Part shown: piece after piece, positions 15,101 to 26,404 of the stretch
How positions within the stretch are numbered: position 1 is the first letter of the stretch
Layout of the letters: each line of letters begins with the position of its first letter
Origin: Arenicola marina
Taxonomy: Eukaryota > Annelida > Polychaeta > Arenicolidae
NCBI GenBank assembly: GCA_964019135.1
Contig: OZ025256.1
Location: forward strand, 40,334,035-40,398,034
Length of the DNA: 64,000 bases
Direction: 5' to 3'
The notes under the pieces: generated by a model
Databases searched by the model: none
What the model was told of the DNA's origin: nothing
What the model saw: the letters and a program-made list of their open reading frames with translations, nothing else
Made by a program: the position numbers and the translations under genes

Positions 15101-15150
15101 GCCGTCAATGTACAGACCCGCCGTTCCCTCTATCCCGCCATCATGTGCTG
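3000..15150. repeat. 8,241-bp higher-order duplication inside the 50-bp satellite
   Basis: Rare marker variants recur at a constant offset of 8,241 bp. The GTCAATGTACAG variant occurs at 3068 and 11309, 4966 and 13207, and 6515 and 14756. The CAGCCCCCG variant recurs near 4121 and 12362, the CAGGCGCTGCC variant near 4508 and 12749, and the CTGTTCC...CCGTCAGG combination near 5230 and 13471. A multi-kilobase block was therefore duplicated within the array. The exact ends of the block were judged by eye and are approximate. Confidence 0.85.
5500..8200. repeat. 1,348-bp tandem higher-order repeat within satellite
   Basis: Marker variants repeat at an offset of 1,348 bp: TCGCTCCC at 5891 and 7239, and GTCAATGTACAG at 6515 and 7863 and again at 6614 and 7962. 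The period equals 25 units of 50 bp plus two 49-bp units, consistent with unequal exchange in register. End points are approximate. Confidence 0.8.
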
Positions 15151-18100
15151 CCATCAGTGTATCAGATCCGCCGTTCCCTCTCTCCCGCCATCAGGTGCTG
15201 CCATCAGTGTATCAGACCCGCTGTTCCCTCTCTCCCGCCATCAGGTGCTGCCATCAGTGTATCAGATCCGCCGTTCCCTCTCTCCCGCCATCAGGTGCTG
15301 CCATCAGTGTATCAGACCCGCCGTTCCCTCTCTCCCGCCATCAGGTGCTGCCATCAGTGTATCAGACCCGCCGTTCCCTCTCTCCCGCCATCAGGTGCTG
15401 CCATCAGTGTATCAGACCCGCCGTTCCCTCTCTCCCGCCATCAGGTGCTGCCATCAGTGTATCAGACCCGCCGTTCCCTTTCTCCCGCCATCAGGTGCTG
15501 CCATCAGTGTATCAGACCCGCCGTTCCCTCTCTCCCGCCATCAGGTGCTGCCATCAGTGTATCAGACCCGCCGTTCCCTCTCTCCCGCCATCAGGTGCTG
15601 CCATCAGTGTATCAGACCCGCCGTTCTCTCTCTCCCGCCATCAGGTGCTGCCATCAGTGTATCAGACCCGCCGTTCCCTCTCTCCCGCCATCAGGTGCTG
15701 CCATCAGTGTATCAGACCCGCCGTTCCCTCTCTCCCGCCATCAGGTGCTGCCATCAGTGTATCACACCCGCCGTTCCCTCTCTCCCGCCATCATGTGCTG
15801 CCATCAGTGTATCAGACCCGCCGTTCCCTCTCTCCCGCCATCAGGTGCTGCCATCAGTGTATCAGACCCGCCGTTCCCTCTCTCCCGCCATCAGGTGCTG
15901 CCATCAGTGTATCAGACCCGCCGTTCCCTCTCTCCCGCCATCATATGCTGCCATCAGTGTATCAGACCCGCCGTTCCCTCTATCCCGCCATCAGGTGCTG
16001 CCATCAGTGTATCAGACCCGCCGTTCCCTCTCTCCCGCCATCAGGTGCTGCCATCAGTGTATCAGACCCGCCGTTCCCTCTCTCCCGCCATCAGGTGCTG
16101 CCATCAGTGTATCAGACCCGCCGTTCCCTCTATCCCGCCATCAGGTGCTGCCATCAGTGTATCAGACCCGCCGTTCCCTCTCTCCCGCCATCAGGTGCTG
16201 CCATCAGTGTATCAGACCCGCCGTTCCCTCTCTCCCGCCATCAGGTGCTGCCATCAGTGTATCAGACCCGCCGTTCCCTCTCTCCCGCCATCAGGTGCTG
16301 CCATCAGTGTATCAGACCCGCCGTTCCCTCTCTCCCGCCATCAGGTGCTGCCATCAGTGTATCAGACCCGCCGTTCCCTCTATCCCGCCATCAGGTGCTG
16401 CCATCAGTGTATCAGACCCGCCGTTCCCTCTCTCCCGCCATCAGGTGCTGCCATCAGTGTATCAGACCCGCCGTTCCCTCTCTCCCGCCATCAGGTGCTG
16501 CCATCAGTGTATCAGACCCGCTGTTCCCTCTCTCCCGCCATCAGGTGCTGCCATCAGTGTATCAAACACGCCGTTCCCTCTCTCCCGCCATCAGGTGCTG
16601 CCATCAGTGTATCAGACCCGCCGTTCTCTCTCTCCCGCCATCAGGTGCTGCCATCAGTGTATCAGACCCGCCGTTCCCTCTCTCCCGCCATCAGGTGCTG
16701 CCGTCAGTGTATCAGACCCGCCGTTCCCTCTCTCCCGCCATCAGGTGCTGCCGTCAGTGTATCAGACCCGCCGTTCCCTTTCTCCCGGCATCAGGTGCTG
16801 CCGTCAATGTACAGACCCGCCGTTCCCTCTCTCCCGCCATCAGGTGCTGCCATCAGTGTATCAGACCCGCCGTTCTCTCTCTCCCGCCATCAGGTGCTGC
16901 CATCAGTGTATCAGACCCGCCGTTCCCTCTCTTCCGCCATCAGGTGCTGCCATCAGTGTATCAGACCCGCCGTTCCCTCTCTCCCGCCATCAGGTGCTGC
17001 CATCAGTGTATCAGACCCGCCGTTCCCTCTCTCCCGCCATCAGGTGCTGCCATCAGTGTATCAGACCCGCCGTTCCCTCTCTCCCGCCATCAGGTGCTGC
17101 CATCAGTGTATCAGACCCGCCGTTCCCTCTCTCCCGCCATCATGTGCTGCCATCAGTGTATCAGACCCGCCGTTCCCTCTCTCCCGCCATCAGGTGCTGC
17201 CATCAGTGTATCAGACCCGCCGTTCCCTCTCTCCCGCCATCAGGTGCTGCCATCAGTGTATCAGACCCGCCGTTCCCTCTCTCCCGCCATCAGGTGCTGC
17301 CATCAGTTTATCAGACCCGCCGTTTCTCTCTCCCGCCATCAGGTGCTGCCGTCAATGTATCAGATCCGCCGTTCCCTCTCTCCCGCCATCAGGTGCTGCC
17401 ATCAGTGTATCAGACCCGCCGTTCCCTCTCTCCCGCCATCAGGTGCTGCCATCAGTGTATCAGACCCGCCGTTCCCTCTCTCCCGCCATCAGGTGCTGCC
17501 ATCAGTGTATCAGACCCGCCGTTCCCTCTCTCCCGCCATCAGGTGCTGCCATCAGTGTATCAGACCCGCCGTTCCCTCTCTCCCGCCATCAGGTGCTGCC
17601 ATCAGTGTATCAGACCCGCCGTTCCCTCTCTCCCGCCATCAGGTGCTGCCATCAGTGTATCAGACCCGCCGTTCCCTCTCTCCCGCCATCATGTGCTGCC
17701 ATCAGTGTATCAGACCCGCCGTTCCCTCTCTCCCGCCATCAGGTGCTGCCATCAGTGTATCAGACCCGCCGTTCCCTCTATCCCGCCATCAGGTGCTGCC
17801 ATCAGTGTATCAGACCCGCCGTTCCCTCTCTCCCGCCATCAGGTGCTGCCATCAGTGTATCAGACCCGCCGTTCCCTCTCTCCCGCCATCAGGTGCTGCC
17901 ATCAGTGTATCAGACCCGCCGTTCCCTCTCTCCCGCCATCAGGTGCTGCCATCAGTGTATCAGACCCGCCGTTCCCTCTCTCCCGCCATCAGGTGCTGCC
18001 ATCACTGTATCAGACCCGCCGTTCTCTCTCTCCCGCCATCAGGTGCTGCCATCAGTGTATCAGACCCGCCGTTCCCTCTCTCCCGCCATCAGGTGCTGCC

Positions 18101-20839
18101 ATCAGTGTATCAGACCCGCCGTTCCCTCTCTCCCGCCATCAGGTGCTGCCATCAGTGTATCAGACCCGCCGTTCCCTCTCTCCCGCCATCAGGTGCTGCC
18201 ATCACTGTATCAGACCCGCCGTTCTCTCTATCCCGCCATCAGGTGCTGCCATCAGTGTATCAGACCCGCCGTTCCCTCTCTCCCGCCATCAGGTGCTGCC
18301 ATCAGTGTATCAGACCCGCCGTTCCCTCTCTCCCGCCATCAGGTGCTGCCATCAGTGTATCAGACCCGCCGTTCCCTCTCTCCCGCCATCATGGGCTGCC
18401 ATCAGTGTATCAGACCCGCCGTTCCCTCTCTCCCGCCATCAGGTGCTGCCATCAGTGTATCAGACCCGCCGTTCCCTCTCTCCCGCCATCAGGTGCTGCC
18501 ATCAGTGTATCAGACCCGCCGTTCCCTCTCTCCCGCCATCAGGTGCTGCCATCAGTGTATCAGACCCGCCGTTCCCTCTCTCCCGCCATCAGGTGCTGCC
18601 ATCAGTGTATCAGACCCGCCGTTCCCTCTCTCCCGCCATCAGGTGCTGCCATCAGTGTATCAGACCCGCCGTTCCCTCTCTCCCGCCATCAGGTGCTGCC
18701 ATCAGTGTATCAGACCCGCCGTTCCCTCTCTCCCGCCATCAGGTGCTGGCATCAGTGTATCAGACCCGCCGTTCCCTCTCTCCCGCCATCAGGTGCTGCC
18801 ATCAGTGTATCAGACCCGCCGTTCCCTCTCTCCCGCCATCAGGTGCTGCCATCAGTGTATCAGACCCGCCGTTCCCTCTCTCCCGCCAGCAGGTGCTGCC
18901 ATAAGTGTATCAGACCCGCCGTTCCCTCTCTCCCGCCATCAGGTGCTGCCATCAGTGTATCAGACCCGCCGTTCCCTCTCTCCCGCCATCAGGTGCTGCC
19001 ATCAGTGTATCAGACCCGCCGTTCCCTCTCTCCCGCCATCAGGCGCTGCCATCAGTGTATCAGACCCGCCGTTCCCTCTCTCCCGCCATCAGGTGCTGCC
19101 ATCAGTGTATCAGACCCGCCGTTCCCTCTCTCCCGCCATCAGGTGCTGCCATCAGTCTATCAGACCCGCCGTTCCCTCTCTCCCGCCATCAGGTGCTGCC
19201 ATCAGTGCATCAGACCCGCCGTTCCCTCTCTCCCGCCATCAGGTGCTGCCATCAGTGTATCAGACCCGCCGTTCCCTCTCTCCCGCCATCAGGTGCTGCC
19301 ATCAGTGTATCAGACCCGCCGTTCCCTCTCTCCCGCCATCAGGTGCTGCCATCAGTGTATCAGACCCGCCGTTCCCTCTCTCCCGCCATCAGGTGCTGCC
19401 ATCAGTGTATCAGACCCGCCGTTCCCTCTCTCCCGCCATCAGGTGCTGCCATCAGTGTATCAGACCCGCCGTTCCCTCTCTCCCGCCATCAGGTGCTGCC
19501 ATCAGTGTATCAGACCCGCCGTTCCCTCTCTCCCGCCATCAGGTGCTGCCATCAGTGTATCAGACCCGCCGTTCCCTCTCTCCCGCCATCAGGTGCTGCC
19601 ATCAGTGTATCAGACCCGCCGTTCCCTCTCTCCCGCCATCAGGTGCTGCCATCAGTGTATCAGACCCGCCGTTCCCCCTCTCCCGCCATCAGGTGCTGCC
19701 ATCAGTGTATCAGACCCGCCGTTCCCTCTCTCCCGCCATCAGGTGCTGCCATCAGTGTATCAGACCCGCCGTTCCCTCTCTCCCGCCATCAGGTGCTGCC
19801 ATCAGTGTATCAGACCCGCCGTTCCCTCTCTCCCGCCATCAGGTGCTGCCATCAGTGTATCAGACCCGCCGTTCCCTCTCTCCCGCCATCAGGTGCTGCC
19901 ATCAGTGTATCAGACCCGCCGTTCCCTCTCTCCCGCCATCAGGTGCTGCCATCAGTGTATCAGACCCGCCGTTCCCTCTCTCCCGCCATCAGGTGCTGCC
20001 ATCAGTGTATCAGACCCGCCGTTCCCTCTCTCCCGCCATCAGGTGCTGCCATCAGTGTATCAGACCCGCCGTTCCCTCTCTCCCGCCATCAGGTGCTGCC
20101 ATCAGTGTATCAGACCCGCCGTTCCCTCTCTCCCGCCATCAGGTGCTGCCATCAGTGTATCAGACCCGCCGTTCCCTCTCTCCCGCCATCAGGTGCTGCC
20201 ATCAGTGTATCAGACCCGCCGTTCCCTCTCTCCCGCCATCAGGTGCTGCCATCAGTGTATCAGACCCGCCGTTCCCTCTCTCCCGCCATCAGGTGCTGCC
20301 ATCAGTGTATCAGACCCGCCGTTCCCTCTCTCCCGCCATCAGGTGCTGCCATCAGTGTATCAGACCCGCCGTTCCCTCTCTCCCGCCATCAGGTGCTGCC
20401 ATCAGTGTATCAGACCCGCCGTTCCCTCTCTCCCGCCATCAGGTGCTGCCATCAGTGTATCAGACCCGCCGTTCCCTCTCTCCCGCCATCAGGTGCTGCC
20501 ATCAGTGTATCAGACCCGCCGTTCCCTCTCTCCCGCCATCAGGTGCTGCCATCAGTGTATCAGACCCGCCGTTCCCTCTCTCCCGCCATCAGGTGCTGCC
20601 ATCAGTGTATCAGACCCACCGTTCCCTCTCTCCCGCCATCAGGTGCTGCCATCAGTGTATCAGACCCGCCGTTCCCTTTCTCCCGCCATCAGGTGCTGCC
20701 ATCAGTGTATCAGACCCGCCGTTCCCTCTCTCCCGCCATCAGGTGCTGCCATCAGTGTATCAGACCCGCCGTTCCCTCTCTCCCGCCATCAGGTGCTGCC
20801 ATCAGTGTATTAGACCCGCCTTTCCCTCTCTCCCGTCAT

Positions 20840-21486
20840 CGGTATACAGACACGGACAAAGGATTGTGCGTATGTCCGGCCTGCGGCACTATCACTGCTA
20901 TATACTGCCCCGCGGCGGGGGTGAGGGGGGGGGGGGGGGTGGGGATGGGGGCGCCAGACGCAAACAAAGATGTTTGGCGGCAGAAAAGACAATGGGCCAG
21001 ATGAAGACGTTCCCACATTCTGCAGCTGTCTGCTGTGTTCCCTCCGTGCGTCATAGAGCTGTCTTGGTCAATGCAAGGCGAAGTTGAACGGCTGCAAGGT
21101 GGACAAAGACTGCATACCGATTAATACTGGTGATAACCGATATATTAAGATATTAAGTGTTATTAGGTGTGCATGGTATGGTGTGTGTGTTGCTGGGGCT
21201 TCAGCTGAACACTTTTGTTAAGTAAGTACATTGAAAACAGCTTGAATAAGTTGTTTAAATAAGAAAGAAATATTAAAGTAAATTGGTTCGTCAACATTAA
21301 TGCATCGGCAGTAATTATGTAAACGTTTTTGCATCCGCATTCGCAATTGATGCTTAACTTTCCCCGTAGCATCTGGCATTCACACACCTTCTTGCTCAAT
21401 CTGCCCTACTATTCATTAGTACAATAGACAAGATATCGAATTAACAAAATAGAAGTGGCAAAGCACTTCGCGACTAATTGGAAGAA
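20840..21486. other. Unique flank of satellite, no gene seen
   Basis: Single-copy-looking sequence with a G-tract near 20925-20945 and AT-rich sequence after 21120. The open frames that read out of the satellite end here without recognisable protein features. Confidence 0.6.
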
Positions 21487-21568
21487 AAAATCGCCATCAA
21501 TTGGCGGAAAAACTTCGCCATCAATTGGCGGAAAAACTTCGCCATCAATTGGCCGATAAACTTCGCCA
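21487..21568. repeat. 25-bp minisatellite, about 3 copies
   Basis: The unit TCGCCATCAATTGGCGG followed by AAAAACTT is repeated about three times with a degenerate last copy (GGCCGATAAACTT). Each unit carries the small palindrome CCAATTGG-like core CAATTG. Confidence 0.85.
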
Positions 21569-21639
21569 CGGGCCAAATACATCATCCTAATATAGATTGA
21601 CTGAGCACATTATATCAGGAAGGTGAAGGTCAACCGGAA

Positions 21640-22690
21640 GACAACTATGCACCGGAAACAAATTATATAAATAACCTAGCCAGTAACAAGCACCAGGTGT
21701 TGATGGAGTGATTAATGAAATGTCGAAATGTACAGTAAAGCCTCTTGCTCCCAACTTCACATATCGGATTAATGCAATTTTAAAAATTGGTAAATTTTCC
21801 ATGGCTTGGGCTGACGCTATTCTCTTCCCAGTTCATAAAAAAAGGTTCAACAAATAATGTTAATGACTATAGGGGTATTGCCCTGTTACCGGTAATTGGC
21901 CAAGTTTTCACTGGTGTCCTCACAAATAGATTGACGAAGTGGTCTGAGGAGTCAAAGCAATGGTACGAAGAGCAAGTTGGCTTCAGTCGAAATGGGAGTG
22001 CCGTGGCCCATATTTTCACTCTATACGCCCTAGCTGAAAAATATTTAAGCCACCCCAGAGGTAGGTTCTACTGTATATTCGTGATTTCTCTAAAGCGTGT
22101 GACCTTGTGTTTCTTATTACAAATATTTGGGATTAACTTTCTCCTCGAGACTTAATTGGACCAAGGGTACACATACTCTCGCTGCCCAAGAGTCAACAGC
22201 AGCTGCCATGCTAAAGCGATTAATCTATTAATGCAATAGTGTGCCGTAGTTTTTGACTCTTCGACAAGATGGTGCTTCCAATTGTAACATATGCCTCTGA
22301 GGTGTGCGGTTATGAAGTCCAAGATCACATAGAAAGAGTGCACCTCAGATTTTGTAAATACCTTTCAGGCGTATCATCTACAACCACTAACGTAGCAGTA
22401 TTGGGGGAGTGTGGCAGGTATACACTGGATATGAATTATGAACAATGTGAAATGTGTCAATTACTGGATAAATAGTGATGATGGAAGATACTAGACTCCA
22501 AAAGCCGCCTGCAAAATGTCAAAGAGTTGTTGTATAAATAGGGCTTTGGGATCGTGTTCTTAAGCCAGGAAGTTGGTTGTGTAGATATGTTCATAAACGA
22601 GTTTGTTAAAGAATGAAAGACGGTGCCCAACAAGAATAAAAAAGCGATGTTAAGGACAGCATATCTTATGTTGCAGACGAATTTCACTTT
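21640..22690 (+). pseudogene. Degenerate LINE (non-LTR retrotransposon) reverse transcriptase fragment
   Basis: A broken reverse transcriptase is readable across several frames. At about 21685-21780 one frame reads APGVDGVINEM and then KIGKFSMAWADAILFPVHK. A run of seven A at about 21837-21843 shifts the frame, and from 21840 it continues KKGSTNNVNDYRGIALLPV, the conserved fingers region of LINE polymerases, and then YEEQVGFSRNGSAVAHIF. Near 22080 another shift is needed to read DFSKACDLV, corresponding to the motif A region with its catalytic aspartate. The palm motif with YxDD is missing: sequence jumps to the C-terminal part at 22262-22475 (DKMVLPIVTYASEVCGY, then ERVHLRFCKYLSGV). It is therefore internally deleted and frameshifted, a dead copy. 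Assignment to a non-LTR reverse transcriptase is from family knowledge; the exact clade is not determined. Confidence 0.88.
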
Positions 22691-23644
22691 GGGTGCGTAT
22701 GTGATGCATCATCTTCTGTGTTTCTGGCATTAGATAACATAAAATATACCAATTGCTGATTGATCGTAATAGATTGATGGCCGGCCGCATCCAAGCCAAA
22801 GTGAGACAGTTTATTCATGTTTCTGTACACATTTTATCTATTTAAAGAGGTCGCTGACAGCGAATACACATATCAACGGCCACCCTCCGATTTTTTTTTT
22901 AAGTTATGTCTTCTCATCTGAGGTTTGGCGTGCTAACTGCGCAACGGACCCTTTGAGCAATAAGGCTAAAGACACTATTAATGGTATCTTTGAAATTATT
23001 TTTTACGTCCGACATGCCATTGAGTCGCGACATGTGTGACATATGAAGCAGAGGAGCGCGCGTTGCCGTGCGAATCACGAGAGACCCTCCACAGACCATA
23101 GTTACTGACGACAATCTCGCTGAAACCTTATCGCCAGAGGGCGTCTTCCAGAAGTGTTGCTTGCGATAGCATCGACGTTTAAGGTCAGTAATGGGCTGCA
23201 TGGACTGGGGGAGTTGGGGGGAGGAGTGGGGTGGGGGTGGGGGCAAGGGGTATTTCCGTTCCTAGGGAATGGGGTTTTCATTTCATCGGGAACTGGGAAT
23301 GAGGCAAATAATTCTTCGTGAACTGGGAATGGGGTATTATCAGAGATTCGAGATGAAAGATTTTCATTCATTTTGAACTGGGAATTTTAATATTAAATAG
23401 TGGTGAACCAGGAAATTGATAATTTATACCCTGTATCCGCCCTTCCTATGTATGCTGGGTTATATCCTTTTTAATTCACTGTGACCTGGGATTAAAGAAA
23501 TTTATCCTTCGTGATCTGGGAACCCAACCCCCCGCCCTCCTTGCCCCCCCTTGCCCCCTTGCCCCCCCCCATGGACCTGCAAGTTGTGTCATTTCACGCC
23601 GACATGTTCATTTTGTTCGTTTTGCTTTGATATGTAATGATACC
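22691..23644. other. Intergenic sequence without recognisable gene
   Basis: No supported coding region. Contains a T-run near 22891, a G-rich stretch at about 23205-23250, an irregular repetition of GAACTGGGAAT-like words between 23260 and 23420, and C-runs near 23530-23570. Confidence 0.55.
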
Positions 23645-23911
23645 CAAAACATTGATTTGGTTGTTGGTTGTATATTCAGGACCCTTTAACCACCTTTGGT
23701 CATATCGCGTCAATGGAAGCAAGAAGGGAGATTGGAGCCATATCCCAGGGGGTAACCCCCTGCTCTTTGCGAAGAAGGACATGGGATCTTCATCCTGCGA
23801 CCACACAGACATGGCCACAGCGGGGCTCGAACCACCGATCCACGTGCCGTTAGGCTCTCAGGTGGCCAGAGCACCCAAGCCGAGCGCTCTAACCCACTGA
23901 GCTATCGGGCC
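23645..23911 (-). mobile_element. tRNA-derived SINE (minus strand)
   Basis: Read on the minus strand it begins near 23911 with a tRNA-like head. This contains the RNA polymerase III box A (TAGCTCAGTGGG) and box B (GGTTCGAGCCC, complement at 23822-23832). A body about 190 bp long follows, ending near 23645. The body is not tRNA. A second copy with the same head, body and tail order lies at 60527-60786 on the plus strand, so this is a dispersed SINE rather than a tRNA gene. Confidence 0.85.
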
Positions 23912-24407
23912 GGCCTCTCGAAACATTGAAGCTGTGCCTCTCGTACCTGTCTCCTCTATGTTTATGGCCATTAGGCCAAGAACGCACCCACTCCTGCGTG
24001 TCAGATTATTATTTATCAGATGATTTATACATTACGTAGTTTGAAACAACGCATCCCCACATGCATTCTCCTCCCTCGTTAAACGCCGCTAGGGGGCCAG
24101 CCTACGCACACGTAGAGCCTGCGCAGCGCCACCAAGCGGGAACCCCTGGCCAATGGGAGTCCGCGCCCATAAAGAACCGCGCACAGTACCAAGCTCCCCG
24201 CATGGTGGCGCTACGCAAGCTAGCTTTTACCGCTGCTGTCGGCCGGGGGCAAATTTCAAGATTCTTGAAAAACAGCCAAATCAGCTGTAATGTCGTGCAA
24301 AATTATAGTTTTCAAGAATAAAACATAAAAATAACGAGCTTTGTGTATTTAATAGAGCAAAAAGCATCTTGTACCCTTTGGAAAATGTTATAATTGTGAC
24401 AGAACTT

Positions 24408-24438
24408 TTTCTGTTCTGTTCTGTTCTGTTCTGTTCTG
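24408..24438. repeat. (TTCTG)n microsatellite
   Basis: Six consecutive five-base units following a T-run. Confidence 0.95.
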
Positions 24439-24624
24439 AAATCACCTGATTTCATGTGTTGTTGGCTTGGCTGGGTCCCAGCACTAATTTGTAGAAATGC
24501 GAGACGCATTTTTCCTATTAATTTGCGCAGCGCCGCCCTGGCGAGCGAGTGTGAAAATGCATGGAGGACGCAGGCGACAACAGAGATATAATGGAGCTCT
24601 AGCGGAGTGATACGAAGGCAGAGA

Positions 24625-24794
24625 GCGGCACAGTACACGTATCGCATCGCGTGACGAGGAGCCAACGACCTATGAAGGCGTGCACCAGGGCTGCATTTAG
24701 AAAACAGTCCATGCCACTCGAGTCAGGTAACCTTAGAGGGGCGGCACAGTACACGTATCGCATCGCGTGACGAGGAGCCAACGACCTATGAAGG
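24625..24794. repeat. 54-bp direct repeat, two copies 116 bp apart
   Basis: The segment 24625-24678 starting GCGGCACAGTACACG recurs essentially exactly at 24741-24794, ending TATGAAGG. Near identity suggests a recent local duplication. Confidence 0.9.
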
Positions 24795-25112
24795 TCTTAC
24801 GACACGAAAAGGCGTTATGGCCATTATTTACAAGACCGGAAGGCAGATTGGCCGACGTTAGACTTTCCGGTGTCGTAACAACAGCAACATAAAGAGAACA
24901 TACCTGATACGATCCATCAGCGTGAACTGATCAACACCACCCATATCGTAGATTGAGATTGCGAGATTGCCGAGATTGTGGGGCCTGTGACGTTTACTTG
25001 CTGTTGTAGACGGGTGGTCTACGTGTTTGCCGTATGGCTCGGTTTATGAAACCCCAAAGGGATTTCTTGGCAACAGATGTAATGAGGATGGGTAGTAAGG
25101 CGGTGAGGGGGT

Positions 25113-25700
25113 GGTGGGGGGGGGGGGACCTTTCTCAGATCTCCGCGATTGGCATCCAGGAATTCTTGGAGCTTCGCGCTTAGCTGTTGGCAATTATAGG
25201 GATCGTTATCCGTACAATTCCTGGTTCAACGCGAAGACCCTTTGCCAGTTTACCGCGATCTGTTATAGCAGGCATGGTCCGCCAAGGCGATCCGGGCAAA
25301 GTCAACAGCAGGCGGAATGCTACGCTGTCATAATAGATTCAATATCATTTATTCAGTCAAAGCAAACCGGTACATAGATGAAGAGGCGATAATATTATGG
25401 GGAAAAAAACTGCTTTGACACAGGAGACTGATTAATGTAAGAGCACCGCTAGCATCAGAGCCACAACAATAATTTGACCTTCCGTATTGATGGGAGTACG
25501 GAGAGCAAATTCCTCGATATTCTCGATATCTCCATTAATTTAAGTTGTTTTCTTCGCGCCCAGGTTTAAAATGTCCTCATGTTGGAGGTGCGATATTGCT
25601 GTCCTTAATTCTTGGGGATTCGCGATTCAGAGGCGATATCCCCCCCAGTAAGGGATGGATTGTAGCGATGTGTTATAAGTGCACCCCCCGTCGCACCCCC
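25113..25700. mobile_element. G-tract/C-tract-ended element carrying a nested insertion
   Basis: The left part (G-tract, then CGATTGGCATCCAGG at about 25147) and the right part (CTTAATTCTTGGGG at about 25604, then a C-tract at 25690-25708) match the two halves of the uninterrupted copy at 58283-58581. The G-run at the start and C-run at the end form a simple terminal inverted repeat. Between the halves at about 25271-25510 sits a second repeat that also occurs near 27010-27115, and that repeat is itself interrupted at about 25334-25468. Confidence 0.75.
25271..25510. mobile_element. Inserted repeat (shared with 27010-27115), itself split
   Basis: Starts GGCATGGTCCGCCAAGG and ends GGAGAGCAAAT; the same words in the same order are found at 27013-27115. 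Here the two halves are separated by about 135 bp of other sequence (25334-25468) at a CATAATA site, making it the middle layer of a nest. No protein is encoded. Confidence 0.75.
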
Positions 25701-25849
25701 CCCCCCCCGTCACGAACGTTCATCAATGTATCTTCTTTTGTCTTTATTCGGAGTTTTTGTTTGCTTTTATTCTATGGACAATATTTCCCTGGCGTTGTCT
25801 TTAGTTTCGGGAGGTGACGTGGGGATCATTTCAAAAAGAAACGAGCTCA

Positions 25850-25995
25850 CAACCCTGCCATTTCGTGCTGCTATAACGTTATCGACGGATTCTAAGCTTA
25901 TAAGCAACGAAAATAATCGTTATGTAACGATTAATGACGCGCCACCGTCTTGCTGCAGTTTATTTCAGCCAATATTATCCGAAAACATGTTTGCA
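25850..25995. repeat. Dispersed repeat, copy 1 (other copy at 55965-56110)
   Basis: Shares diverged but collinear words with 55965-56110: AAGCAACG and GAGCAACG, AAATAA.CGTTAT, a C-rich centre, and TTTATTT followed by CCAATA. Nature unknown; no coding potential. Confidence 0.55.
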
Positions 25996-26404
25996 ATATC
26001 TACTATGATTTCAACAGCTCAACCTGCTGCTGCTGCTGCTTTATTTCTCTTGGGCCAGGCATGCAAGACAGGTTTTAGAGTTTACAAGCACCAGATACTC
26101 AGAAGAATGACACCCTGAAGGATGAAACAGGGCTTGATAATATTCATCAGGGGCCGTATTCATAATCGCCACTTAGGCTACGCCACTAGACTTAGCGCTA
26201 AGTGGAAGATTTGCGGAGCGATTATCGGGTTCAGAATGCATAAGTAGTCACCAGGGAAGTGGGTTTTCTGAATTAGGAAAGTGCTAAAATTATTTTTAAT
26301 AGGATTTCTTAATCATGAGCACCACCACCACGTGCATGCTGACGAGGAGGTTATGAATATGGCCCCAGTGGTGGACTCAACAGACAATCACATGGAGATC
26401 ATAA

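Larger units (their letters stand above)
1..20839. repeat. 50-bp tandem satellite array (left end off window)
   Basis: Continuous head-to-tail array of a 50-bp unit, about 415 copies. The unit runs CCCGCCATCAGGTGCTG, then CCATCAGTGTATCAGAC, then CCGCCGTTCCCTCTCT. GCCATCAG occurs twice inside each unit, suggesting an older, shorter ancestor. Most units are exactly 50 bp. Variants include 49-bp units (TACAG for TATCAG, CCACAGG for CCATCAGG) and recurrent substitutions (GTACTGCC, TTCTCTCTAT, CATCATGTG, CCCGGCATC). Because 50 is not a multiple of 3 and the plus-strand unit has no stop codon in any frame, all three plus frames stay open for kilobases and give the same cyclic peptide; the minus strand is closed by repeated TGA. 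I see no reason to regard it as coding. The array ends at about 20839 where the unit decays into unique sequence. Confidence 0.98.
23912..25112. other. Intergenic, small repeats only
   Basis: No supported gene. Around 24110-24240 there is a GC-rich patch with CCAATGGGAG and CATAAAG that could be promoter-like, but nothing downstream supports a transcript. Contains a TTCTG microsatellite and a 54-bp direct repeat, listed separately. Confidence 0.5.

Noticed and set aside
1..20839. CRISPR-like array
   Set aside because: Units are directly contiguous with no unique spacers, and the genomic context is eukaryotic.
14..21087. Giant plus-strand open frames of 2,200-6,900 codons in the first 21 kb
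   Set aside because: They are three phases of the same stop-free 50-bp satellite; the peptide is purely cyclic and the frames differ only where indels shift phase. The non-repeat C-terminal extension after 20840 shows no protein features.
23880..23911. tRNA gene on the minus strand
   Set aside because: Box A and box B are present, but the head continues into a non-tRNA body shared with the copy at 60527-60786, so it is a SINE.
24061..24321. 86-codon open frame after a CCAAT-like patch
   Set aside because: Promoter-like words are not backed by any protein feature or splice structure.
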